A stretch of 64,000 nucleotides of DNA from contig NZ_CP019687.1 in the NCBI RefSeq assembly GCF_002003265.1, positions 3,122,001-3,186,000 of the forward strand. Reading direction: 5' to 3'. The notes under the pieces were generated by a model. It ran no database searches and was not told where the DNA came from. It worked only from the letters and a program-made list of their open reading frames with translations. The stretch is from Paenibacillus larvae subsp. larvae. GTDB lineage: Bacteria > Bacillota > Bacilli > Paenibacillales > NBRC-103111. The position numbers and the translations under genes are program-made. Of this stretch, positions 1-7,296 are shown piece after piece (within the stretch, counting starts at the first letter, position 1; each line of letters starts with the position of its first letter).

Positions 1-1436
1 TCCACTACACCACTTACAGATGTTCGCCGAGTATCTGCCTGCACTACCAGTTTTCCTTCATTCTCATACTGTCTGGTGGCTTCCTTAGATTGCACACCAA
101 GCTGTCCTACTAAAGATCCATAGAAATCGTTTATTGTACTGTTTGTAATCCCACGCCCCGCCCCGCTAAAGGTAAACTTGGTATCTTTTAATTGAGCCAT
201 AAGTTTGGCTAGCGTATTATTTCCGCTGATCAGTTTCTCATCTGCCCCCGTACCTTCTGTTGCCATAGAACTCGCTATTTTATTCGGATCATTGATAATA
301 TCCGGATTCAGGCAAATATTCTCGGCTGTAATCACATCAGATCCGTCCTTGGTTGTGAAGAACGGCCCTCCGGCCTCAGGAGGGTTCCCGTTTATATATC
401 CAAGCTGGTGAAGGCCGTTAAGCCCTTTGACCGTTACGGTCAAATCCTCGGTTAGTGTGCGGTTTGCCCCTGTGTAAGTAACTCCATCCAACACCGTACC
501 TTCCGGGAGTACAGATCCCTTTGGAATCGTAATCGTAATTTCACCGTTTGCAATAGTATTGGCAATATCGTCAAGCTGTTTTTTGTAGTCATGGACATAA
601 GTATCCCTGGATGTAATCAAACCTGCAAGTTCCCCGCTTGATAAATCCCCTGATTTAAAGGATTCTTCAATGGATTCCTTTGTTACCGGATTTACCTCCG
701 TCCCAGATAGCAAATTAACTTTGCCCATGGAGATGTTGTAACCCTCCGGTCCCTCCGACACGGTAATATTCATCATTTTGGACAACTCGTCAGTCATCCT
801 GTCCCGTTCGTCACGAAGATCATTCGCATGATCGCCCATCTTCTCCACACGAGTGATCTCATTGTTCAGGGTTGAGATGGTCTTCAGTATAGAGTTAACA
901 TCTTCTATCTTCATATTTAAGCTCTTATCCAGACCCTGGCTTATGTCCTTAATCTGTTTACTGGCCTGGTTTATGGCTTCTGTAAGTGCTATTGCGTTCT
1001 GGCGAATCAGCTTTCTGCCGGTATTTTTGTCTGAGTCTTTGGAAAACTCCGCCCATGAATCCCAGAAGTTTTCCAGGACTTTTCTTAATCCGGTATCTGA
1101 AGGCTCCGGAAAAATCCCTTCCAACTTATCCAAAGTATCTTTCTGAATTTCCCAATTTCCCAGATTTTTGTATTCATTACGAAATTGTTCGTCCAGAAAA
1201 CGGTCACGAATCCGGGTAATGGAATGCATATCAACGCCTGTTCCCATCTGTCCCGGAATTGTGGTATGTCCAATTCCCGGATATTCAATGGGCATAGATG
1301 CATTTAAGTTTACACGCTGCCTGGAGTAACCAGGAATGTGTTGGTTCGAAATATTATGCCCGATAATATTTAATACGTTTTGACTGGCTAGCATGCTTCG
1401 TTTGGCTGTTTCAAAGCCAAAAAAACTGGATCTCAT
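1..1436 (-). CDS. flgK: Flagellar hook-associated protein 1 FlgK (3' end beyond window)
   Basis: FlgK is the first hook-filament junction protein of the flagellum; it is exported and polymerises on the hook before FlgL and flagellin. About 478 codons are open from the ATG at 1434-1436 to the window edge. The N-terminus has the axial-protein signature NISNQHIPGYSRQ at residues 29-40, followed by a heptad-rich helical region, as in the FlgK family. An AAGGAG site lies 9-10 bases before the ATG. It follows flgN by 13 bases, as in Bacillus flgM-flgN-flgK-flgL. The C-terminal coiled-coil domain and any flgL lie outside the window. I saw no internal stop or frameshift in the stretches I translated. 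Confidence 0.95.
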   Translation of the reverse strand, partial: MRSSFFGFETAKRSMLASQNVLNIIGHNISNQHIPGYSRQRVNLNASMPIEYPGIGHTTIPGQMGTGVDMHSITRIRDRFLDEQFRNEYKNLGNWEIQKDTLDKLEGIFPEPSDTGLRKVLENFWDSWAEFSKDSDKNTGRKLIRQNAIALTEAINQASKQIKDISQGLDKSLNMKIEDVNSILKTISTLNNEITRVEKMGDHANDLRDERDRMTDELSKMMNITVSEGPEGYNISMGKVNLLSGTEVNPVTKESIEESFKSGDLSSGELAGLITSRDTYVHDYKKQLDDIANTIANGEITITIPKGSVLPEGTVLDGVTYTGANRTLTEDLTVTVKGLNGLHQLGYINGNPPEAGGPFFTTKDGSDVITAENICLNPDIINDPNKIASSMATEGTGADEKLISGNNTLAKLMAQLKDTKFTFSGAGRGITNSTINDFYGSLVGQLGVQSKEATRQYENEGKLVVQADTRRTSVSGVV

Positions 1437-1449
1437 TTACTAACACTCC

Positions 1450-1953
1450 TTACGCTTTAGAATCAAACCTTCCAAGACAGGTGACACCTGAAGTTGAAGC
1501 CTCCTGCGGATTCCGGTATACAGCCTCCACTTCCGGAGTCTGGATGAATAAGTCTAACGAATAATTTATAAAAGCCAGCGATTGTTCTATCGATTTCTGA
1601 TTCAATTCATTGATCGGACGAAGCTCCTCAATTAGCCCCATCAATTCCTCCTGAAGTTCCATCAGCTCCTTCTTCTCTTCGGCTTTAAAAATAAGCCGGC
1701 TTAAATCCCGGATCGTCACTTTAGGGTCAGGACGGTAACCGCGGGCCAATAAATATTCGCCGGTGGCCTGAATCCGTTCCTGATTCAATTCATTCATTTC
1801 TCTGAGCAATTTGTTCTCTTTATGGACAATCAGGTTGAGCTTTTCAACCTGGTTGTTGACAATCACGGGTGTCTTCTCTCTGGCCAGGACAAGCAGTTCC
1901 CGGTGAAGGCGAATCAGCCCCTCCATGACATGAACCATTTTTTCTATCGACAT
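1450..1953 (-). CDS. flgN: Flagellar export chaperone FlgN
   Basis: FlgN is the cytosolic chaperone that holds FlgK and FlgL unfolded before export. The product (about 167 aa) is almost wholly helical and charged, with long heptad stretches and no signal or membrane segment, matching the FlgN family in size and fold type. Two in-frame ATGs exist (1957-1959 and 1951-1953); I chose the second because AGGTGA is too close to the first. It lies between flgM and flgK, which is the strongest support because the sequence itself is poorly conserved. Confidence 0.85.
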   Translation of the reverse strand: MSIEKMVHVMEGLIRLHRELLVLAREKTPVIVNNQVEKLNLIVHKENKLLREMNELNQERIQATGEYLLARGYRPDPKVTIRDLSRLIFKAEEKKELMELQEELMGLIEELRPINELNQKSIEQSLAFINYSLDLFIQTPEVEAVYRNPQEASTSGVTCLGRFDSKA

Positions 1954-1985
1954 GGGCATTCACCTGCTTTCATATCTCTTAGCAT

Positions 1986-2245
1986 TTATTTAATAAAGGG
2001 CAAAAGCTTTTCCGCCAATTTACGAGCATCTACCTGGTAGGTTCCTGCAGATACAGCCTGTTTCAATTCCTCAATACGTTTTTGCCGTTCCGGTTCCCGG
2101 GCATCCAGCAGTTCTTTGGCTTCAGCTAATATCTGCACTTCATCTTTACCCATGCTTTTTTCCCGGATGTGCCATGGGAGCTTGCGGCCTGATTACGTGC
2201 ATATGGATTGAAAGCACCAACCCGGTTGGTATCGTTAATTTTCAT
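1986..2245 (-). pseudogene. flgM: Anti-sigma-D factor FlgM gene with a one-base frameshift
   Basis: FlgM binds sigma-D and holds back late flagellar genes until the hook is finished. The ATG at 2243-2245 follows GAGGTGAA and opens a normal FlgM N-terminus (MKINDTNRVGAFNPYAR), but the frame ends at TAG 2126-2128 after about 39 codons. The typical sigma-D-binding C-terminal half, with DEVQI, RIEELKQAVSAGTY and AEKLLPFIK, continues in another frame to TAA 1986-1988. The switch lies at a run of six T on the plus strand (2156-2161). A seventh T would restore an 86-residue FlgM, close to the family length. Either the gene is broken or the run was miscalled. Confidence 0.85.
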
Positions 2246-2280
2246 TTTGTTTCACCTCTATACGATTATCCATACAATGA

Positions 2281-2312
2281 AAAAACCGATAATCTTTGTA
2301 TTTATTATCGGC
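2281..2312 (-). terminator. Rho-independent terminator after yvyF
   Basis: On the minus strand the arms at 2305-2312 and 2287-2294 form a perfect 8-bp stem (CCGATAAT/ATTATCGG) with a 10-base loop, followed by six T (2281-2286). It lies about 40 bases past the yvyF stop. Its left arm contains the -10 element of the flgM promoter. Confidence 0.7.
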
Positions 2313-2333
2313 ATCGTTCTTAGAAAACTTTAT
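2306..2333 (-). promoter_or_regulatory. Sigma-D (SigD) promoter of flgM-flgN-flgK
   Basis: The minus strand carries TAAA (2330-2333), a 16-base spacer and GCCGATAA (2306-2313), nearly identical to the Bacillus sigma-D consensus TAAA-N15-GCCGATAT. It lies about 60 bases before the flgM ATG. This is the site expected for late flagellar genes. Confidence 0.8.
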
Positions 2334-2353
2334 ATATTCAATTGAAAACAGGA

Positions 2354-2773
2354 CTAGCGGCGGTCTTCAAGACGATCGCTGATTTTGTACTTAATCGACT
2401 CACGGCCGGATGAGGCGGAGTTTTCCCTTTTTTCCTCCAAAGCTTGCGCCATGTCCCTAATCAAACGACTCCGGCATGATTCGCACATGGAATTTTCCCG
2501 GATCATCTCACCGCATACTTCACAGGGGTAGGACATATTGGGGGCGTTTTCGATGGAAATGCGTCCCTCCCGGATGAATTTCGTAATTTGCCGTACCGGC
2601 ACATCTACGGCCTCACTCAACTCATAAAGTGTAATTCCTTTATGCTGGCGTAAATATTCCGCACAGCGCTCGTATTGCTCTTCCTGTTTCTTTACACAGT
2701 TTGGGCAAATATCCCGGATTCCTTTTACAAAAATTTTGCCGCATACCGGACAGTTCGCAATATCCATGCCCAT
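2354..2773 (-). CDS. yvyF: YvyF/TIGR03826 family flagellar-operon zinc-ribbon protein
   Basis: This 139-residue cytosolic protein has an N-terminal treble-clef-like CPVC...CPNC pair (Cys 8, 11, 23, 26), a middle helix-turn-helix-like segment resembling MerR/excisionase folds (ITLYELSEAVDVPVRQITKF), and a second Cys2-Cys2 motif (CEVC...CESC). The family sits before flgM in Bacillus and Paenibacillus; its molecular role is not settled, though regulation of flagellar genes is suspected. I chose the ATG at 2771-2773 because AGGGGG lies about 10 bases upstream. A longer reading frame extends upstream to 2857 but has no good ribosome-binding site. It is usually next to comFC; here about 7 kb of other genes intervene. 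Confidence 0.85.
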   Translation of the reverse strand: MGMDIANCPVCGKIFVKGIRDICPNCVKKQEEQYERCAEYLRQHKGITLYELSEAVDVPVRQITKFIREGRISIENAPNMSYPCEVCGEMIRENSMCESCRSRLIRDMAQALEEKRENSASSGRESIKYKISDRLEDRR

Positions 2774-2859
2774 AGTTCCAAAGTCCCCCTTACAACGACG
2801 TCTCCAAAATGTTTCTATCCCTGCAGTTTGCATCCATCCTGTGAGGCTATGGTTCAATC

Positions 2860-2877
2860 GAATTATGCAAAATGCTA
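2860..2877 (+). repeat. Copy 1 of a dispersed 18-bp intergenic repeat
   Basis: The 18-mer GAATTATGCAAAATGCTA occurs here and, inverted, at 58376-58393. A shorter match (GAATTATGCAA) is at 43622-43632. All three lie in intergenic DNA. Confidence 0.6.
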
Positions 2878-2977
2878 GTCTCTTTTAGTTTACCTAAGTT
2901 TCCTATTTTTGCAATGTTTTCTCCCAAAAAAAAGAGTCAAAAAGAAACTATTTTATCGTCCAGCGGGCAGAACAAAA

Positions 2978-3388
2978 TTAATTCACTTCGATGGTATGCT
3001 CCTGATATTGATGAAGCTCGTACGAATAAAAATGTACGATTATCTCGTATTTTCCGGCTTCCGTAAACGTTTTGGACGCTTCAAAATCCCCTTTTTTGAG
3101 CCGCTCGGCCTTCACCAGTTCTCTCTTTTCCGTTCCGGCAGGCTTAATCTCAAACTGGACAGTGGCAGCCGCATCCATATAGTTGCTTAAGCCTTTTACA
3201 TCTGCTTTGAGTTTGACGGGGGTTCCAGTTTTCGGAGAAGCCGGATCTGTTGTGAAGGTGATTTCCGCTTTAGCTTCTGCGTCTTCTCCGCCTGGTCCCG
3301 TCACATTCCCACAGGCCGCCAATACAGCAAGACAAACTGTAAGCATGAATAGCCCGATTATCCGGGTCCAACGATTGGATCGTTTCAT
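2978..3388 (-). CDS. YtkA/FixH-like lipoprotein
   Basis: A 136-residue predicted lipoprotein: a basic N-terminus and hydrophobic helix lead to lipobox LAAC with Cys26 as the lipidated residue. The remainder is one beta-sandwich domain resembling YtkA/FixH-like domains, with motifs such as TTDPASPKTGTPVKL and FTEAGKYEI. Such proteins are often found with copper-handling or respiratory maturation genes. The ATG overlaps the nosF stop as ATGA, so the gene is the last of the nosD-nosL-nosY-nosF operon. I infer an extracytoplasmic role with the transporter; no metal-binding cluster is obvious. Confidence 0.7.
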   Translation of the reverse strand: MKRSNRWTRIIGLFMLTVCLAVLAACGNVTGPGGEDAEAKAEITFTTDPASPKTGTPVKLKADVKGLSNYMDAAATVQFEIKPAGTEKRELVKAERLKKGDFEASKTFTEAGKYEIIVHFYSYELHQYQEHTIEVN

Positions 3389-4152
3389 TTTCTCACTTCT
3401 TTCTGTAGATTCATAGAGGTGTTTTCCGGCGATAGCGCAAATCCGAAAAGCTCATTAAAAGCGCCCTGTAATCCGGCCTCTCCATACTGCTCCTGATAAT
3501 AGGCTAGCGGTCCGGTATGAACCACACGGCCTTCTTTCAAGAATGCCGCCTGGTCGGCTATCTGTTCCGCTATATGCAAATGATGAGTGGAAAACACTAC
3601 CGCCTGTCCCTCCGATTTAGCTTCCCGGATTAAAGATACGAAAGCATCCGCCCAATAAGGATCGAGCCCGTTAGTGGGCTCATCCAGCAGCATTAACACA
3701 GGGGAAGCCAGCATAGCCTGGGCAAAAAGCAGCCGCTGGTTCATGCCTTTGGATAAGGAGGATACCTTCGCATGGCGGACCTCCGATAAACCAACCGCTT
3801 TAAGAACAGCTTCCATGCGAACCTGGCCAACCCTTTTCAGATCAGCAAAAAAACGGAGGGTTTCGGAGGCGGTAAGAGACGACTCGAATTCATAATGGTC
3901 CGGCATATATCCAATTGCCTTTGCATAAACCTTGCGGTCAGCTTTTGGCTCGAGACCGTTCAGTTTAATATCCCCCGAAGTAGGGGACAGCAGACCTGCC
4001 ATCATACGCAGTAAAGTGCTTTTTCCGGCTCCGTTTCCTCCGCACAAAGCAAGGACTTCCCCGGGCCTCACCTTTAGTGAACACGGATGAACAATCGTTT
4101 TCTTCCCGATTTGTTTGCTTACCTGTTGAACCAAAAGTCCGGATTCATTCAC
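3385..4152 (-). CDS. nosF: NosF-like ABC transporter ATP-binding protein
   Basis: A 255-residue ATPase with Walker A GGNGAGKST (38-46), an ABC signature variant LSKGMNQ (133-139) and Walker B LLDEPT followed by a D-loop (155-164). It pairs with the membrane protein encoded just upstream, whose 3' end it overlaps by 8 bases. The family includes NosF of nitrous oxide reductase maturation and general CcmA-type exporters. The start is GTG at 4150-4152, preceded by AGGAGG at 7 bases. The NosF name rests on the neighbours nosD, nosL and nosY; sequence alone would support only an ABC-2 type ATPase. Confidence 0.8.
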   Translation of the reverse strand: MNESGLLVQQVSKQIGKKTIVHPCSLKVRPGEVLALCGGNGAGKSTLLRMMAGLLSPTSGDIKLNGLEPKADRKVYAKAIGYMPDHYEFESSLTASETLRFFADLKRVGQVRMEAVLKAVGLSEVRHAKVSSLSKGMNQRLLFAQAMLASPVLMLLDEPTNGLDPYWADAFVSLIREAKSEGQAVVFSTHHLHIAEQIADQAAFLKEGRVVHTGPLAYYQEQYGEAGLQGAFNELFGFALSPENTSMNLQKEVRK

Positions 4153-4963
4153 GGAATCTCCTCCTTTCCCAGATCAGGCAGGCTATACCCAGACAAACAC
4201 CAATCCAGGCCAGGCATAAGCCGCCGAATATAAAAGGAGCCCCGGAGGCACGTATCCAATCTATCCACTGATAGTATTCGGGACCAAAAATAGAGCCTCC
4301 ACCCATTCGAATGACCATAAACACCCTTGTAAGTTCAGCCGGATTGAAGAACGTGGCTCCCACCAAGGCCGGCTTGATCCATAAATAAGGAAGAGTCCCC
4401 AGAATGGAAACAAGCAGTGTCGGCCAGGCCAAAATGGTGATAAACCATACGCATACCGAAAACGTCAGGGCTTGCCACCGGTTTTTACAGCAGGTTCCGA
4501 TTAACATCGCTATACCCAGATAAAGCAAAACAAGTACAAGAGAGAGTAAGAAAAAGAACAGCAGCCAAGAAGGATTAATCCCCCTTCCCATAACATAGCT
4601 GACGCATCCGGAAAAACCGAAGCCAAAAGCGAGTATGGCACAAATCACACCAGCAAGGCCGGCATACTTGCCTAAAACAAATTGTACCGTAGAGAGGGAA
4701 CAAGTGGAAAGCAGTGTCCATCTCCCTTCTTCTCTCTCCCCGGTTACGGAAAACGAACCCAGCATCAAAGCCATTAAAGGAAGCAAATATAAAATAAGGT
4801 GCAGCATCGATCCGGTCGAATAGGTGTAGCCTTCAAAGGCCTGCCTCGACTGAATCAGCAGCAGGGCAAGGCTGAATACAGTAAATAGAACAAGAAAAGT
4901 ATACGCCCAAGGGTTACGAAACCCGAGCCTCATTTCCCGTTTGGCGATAATCAAGCTGTCCAT
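4145..4963 (-). CDS. nosY: NosY-like ABC-2 permease
   Basis: A 272-residue integral membrane protein with about six hydrophobic helices, beginning with a cytosolic amphipathic stretch (IIAKREMRLGFRNPW) typical of ABC-2 permeases. A GEREEGRW motif lies in the first cytosolic loop, as in the NosY family. It would form the membrane half of a transporter with the following ATPase, acting with NosD outside the membrane. The ATG at 4961-4963 was chosen over GTG at 4964-4966 because GGGAGGG lies 7 bases upstream. The gene begins 29 bases after nosL. Confidence 0.8.
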   Translation of the reverse strand: MDSLIIAKREMRLGFRNPWAYTFLVLFTVFSLALLLIQSRQAFEGYTYSTGSMLHLILYLLPLMALMLGSFSVTGEREEGRWTLLSTCSLSTVQFVLGKYAGLAGVICAILAFGFGFSGCVSYVMGRGINPSWLLFFFLLSLVLVLLYLGIAMLIGTCCKNRWQALTFSVCVWFITILAWPTLLVSILGTLPYLWIKPALVGATFFNPAELTRVFMVIRMGGGSIFGPEYYQWIDWIRASGAPFIFGGLCLAWIGVCLGIACLIWERRRFRE

Positions 4964-4995
4964 CACTGAACCCTCCCGCTTCTTGATTCATCAAC

Positions 4996-5655
4996 TTATT
5001 CATATCCACCGTGCTCTTTACCTGATTGTCCGGCATCCTGAGTATGATGGCTATCTCCCCGATTTGCAGTATCCTCTTTGTGATTGTTATCCTGACCGCC
5101 ATGTTCCCCGTCCTGCTTACCGTGATCCTGGTGTCCCTGCTCTCCGTCCTTATGTTCATGACCACCACCATGTTCTTCCTTCATCTTTTTCATCATCTCA
5201 CGGTTTGGTTCCCAGCTATGCTTGTCCAGATCCTCATAGGTAAGCAGTTTGCCTTTCTGCTGTTCTTTCTGATAGGATTCTGCCCCGTTTTTGTCCTTAA
5301 AAGAGAGCACACCGAAAGCCATCGGAGTCTGGAATTCCTGATCATATAAATAGGAAGCTTCTTTGGCATTAATCCATTCCTTGGAATGGAAATCCCTCAC
5401 ATACTGGACCTTGATCTTCCCTTTGCCGTTTTTCTTGATCCAGGCGTACATATCACCGAGGTCATCAAATTTCAATATTTTTCCATCGTTTAAAATGATC
5501 TGGGTGGCATGCTGATTATTGGCCACCTGCATATTGCAAATCTCGCATTTATCTACGCCTTCTACAATATCTGCCGGTTCAGGCAGCTTGGACCCGCACG
5601 CCGAAACTGCCAGACATACAACCGCTGTCAAGATAAATATCCCTATTTTTTTCAT
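4996..5655 (-). CDS. nosL: NosL-like copper lipoprotein with a His-rich tail
   Basis: NosL proteins bind Cu(I) and supply it to copper enzymes outside the membrane. The 219-residue product starts with a lipoprotein signal (lipobox VSAC) and the NosL signature CEICNMQV, followed by a conserved middle region (KFDDLGDMYAW, VRDF, WINAKEASYL). The last ~60 residues are an unusual Gly/His/Asp/Glu-rich tail (HGGGHEHKDGEQGHQDHG and more) beyond the usual NosL domain, likely a metal-storing or buffering extension. The ATG at 5653-5655 overlaps the nosD stop (AATGA), indicating translational coupling. Confidence 0.88.
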   Translation of the reverse strand: MKKIGIFILTAVVCLAVSACGSKLPEPADIVEGVDKCEICNMQVANNQHATQIILNDGKILKFDDLGDMYAWIKKNGKGKIKVQYVRDFHSKEWINAKEASYLYDQEFQTPMAFGVLSFKDKNGAESYQKEQQKGKLLTYEDLDKHSWEPNREMMKKMKEEHGGGHEHKDGEQGHQDHGKQDGEHGGQDNNHKEDTANRGDSHHTQDAGQSGKEHGGYE

Positions 5656-6995
5656 TTTGATCGAACCCCCATTTTTATCCATATCCAAAAGCTTCCTCCT
5701 GCCAAAAGCAGGCTTAATACAAGTGCCCCCCATCCTGGTAAAGGTACCGGTACGCTCTCATGCAGCGGGCCCATCGCAGGAGCCGTATCCGTAAACGATT
5801 GTTCCGATAAGCCGGAATCCATCATCTGCTCCAGCAGTGCCAACCCGGGAGACTGGAAAAACAGCTGAAAAGCCGGAGTTTCATCCGTTAGCGTGTAATA
5901 AAAAGGATTCACCTGAAAAGCGATCGAGCTGAAACCCGTCCCCCTGGTATCCAGCCCCTTGAAAGCATCCCAGTAGTTGCGGGATACCTGGTTTTCACTA
6001 CTTTCCTGGGCTTCTGCCTGAAACACGTTGCTCAGGAAACTATTCTCCTGAATGCGGTTATGACTTCCATGCTTGATCTGGATGCCGATAAAATTGCTTC
6101 GGACCACATTGTCCGTCAGCTCATTTTCATCGGAAAGCTCTATGTACATCCCTACGCGGTTCCCTTCCACTTCATTTCCGGCAAAACGTGATCCTTTAAC
6201 GTCATAGAGCAGCAGACCTTGTGAATTTACACTTTCCGATTGTTTGATCCACCGGTTTCCCGTAACCACAGCATCTTCCGAAGTCATCACCATAGCTCCT
6301 GTTACATTGCGGTCCCCGGAGTTATTCACCAAGCGGTTCCCCTTGCTGAACATCAGATGATACCCGTACCGGGACATGGAAACTGCAGATTCCCTTACCT
6401 CGTTATGGTCGCTATTCTCCAGATAAATCCCATCAAACATATTGGTTACGAAGCAGTTTCGGATGAAATTGCCATGCGATTCCCTTGCATCGATACCATT
6501 GCCTCTTTGTGCTTCTCCACCGCCGTTAACCCCGGAAATCCGGGTTATCCCGATGCCGGTGAGCATATTTTCAAGGGCATTTCTTAGCTGCACTCCGGTT
6601 CCGGAGGTCCGGATATTCAGTTCCGATACCTCGTTACCTGATCCCTCCATCCATAGAGCCGAGTCTTCCGTTTCAGCAAAGGCGGTCTCAAGCTGAAGGC
6701 CTTTCACTACGGCACCGTTCGTTTGAATCGTCAACGGAGGTTTGGCAGAGTCAGCAACCAGAACCACCTCCCCCTCCGCTTCCAGACGAAGCGGTTTACG
6801 GATTACGAAAGAGCCTTGATAACGTCCCGGGGGGATACGGATGGTTTCACCTTTAAAAGCGCTATCCAGTCTCTGTTGAAGGGATAGCCCGCTATCTTCA
6901 GCTGCCACAGCAGATTCATGTATCGGAAGCAAGAACAACATAAGAAGAAGCAGCCAGCCTGTTCTTGCTGCCTGTCCCAATAAAGAACGCCTCAT
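5652..6995 (-). CDS. nosD: NosD-like right-handed beta-helix protein
   Basis: A 447-residue exported protein: signal peptide ending near ESAVAA, then tandem parallel beta-helix turns rich in N-x-V/I and GN/EN ladders (NosD/carbohydrate-binding PbH1 repeats) through residues ~60-350, and a C-terminal hydrophobic anchor. NosD works with the NosF-NosY transporter in maturing the Cu site of nitrous oxide reductase. The ATG at 6993-6995 has GGAGAGGG 8 bases upstream; a longer reading frame back to 7031 lacks a site. It is the first gene of a tightly packed operon. No nosZ is in the window, so the enzyme served is unknown. Confidence 0.85.
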   Translation of the reverse strand: MRRSLLGQAARTGWLLLLMLFLLPIHESAVAAEDSGLSLQQRLDSAFKGETIRIPPGRYQGSFVIRKPLRLEAEGEVVLVADSAKPPLTIQTNGAVVKGLQLETAFAETEDSALWMEGSGNEVSELNIRTSGTGVQLRNALENMLTGIGITRISGVNGGGEAQRGNGIDARESHGNFIRNCFVTNMFDGIYLENSDHNEVRESAVSMSRYGYHLMFSKGNRLVNNSGDRNVTGAMVMTSEDAVVTGNRWIKQSESVNSQGLLLYDVKGSRFAGNEVEGNRVGMYIELSDENELTDNVVRSNFIGIQIKHGSHNRIQENSFLSNVFQAEAQESSENQVSRNYWDAFKGLDTRGTGFSSIAFQVNPFYYTLTDETPAFQLFFQSPGLALLEQMMDSGLSEQSFTDTAPAMGPLHESVPVPLPGWGALVLSLLLAGGSFWIWIKMGVRSK

Positions 6996-7060
6996 GAATG
7001 AATCCCTCTCCTTCCCGGAAAAATTGCCCAATGGTAAACACTTGTTCTTTCCTATATTGT

Positions 7061-7123
7061 AAAAAAAGCCCTTTAAGCAGAGTATGACTCAACCGGGCTA
7101 CTTTCGTGACAATATCATGACAA
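7061..7123 (-). promoter_or_regulatory. Leader and possible regulator site before nosD
   Basis: The 301-base divergent spacer between nosD and the thioesterase holds, on the minus strand, two direct TTGTCA copies one helical turn apart (7107-7112 and 7118-7123). They are followed by a small stem (AGCCC 7095-7099, GGGCT 7067-7071) running into a T7 tract. The first could be an operator, the second an attenuator. I see no convincing -35/-10 pair, so the call is tentative. Confidence 0.3.
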
Positions 7124-7224
7124 ATGGAAGGATTGTTAAGAAAATTATTGCATGGGGGTTATGATGGTTTGGTCTAGTACTGAAGTAAAGAAGTATAACT
7201 GCGAATGGAAACCGAACTTGATCA

Positions 7225-7253
7225 TAGACAAATTTTAAGCCATGGTTTAATAT
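7225..7253 (+). promoter_or_regulatory. Candidate sigma-A promoter of the thioesterase gene
   Basis: TAGACA (7225-7230), a 17-base spacer and TAATAT (7248-7253) lie 43 bases before the ATG. The matches are 5/6 and 4/6 to consensus. Confidence 0.4.
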
Positions 7254-7296
7254 GTTACATAATGGTATTTTGAGAAAAAAATGTTGGAGATGAGCC

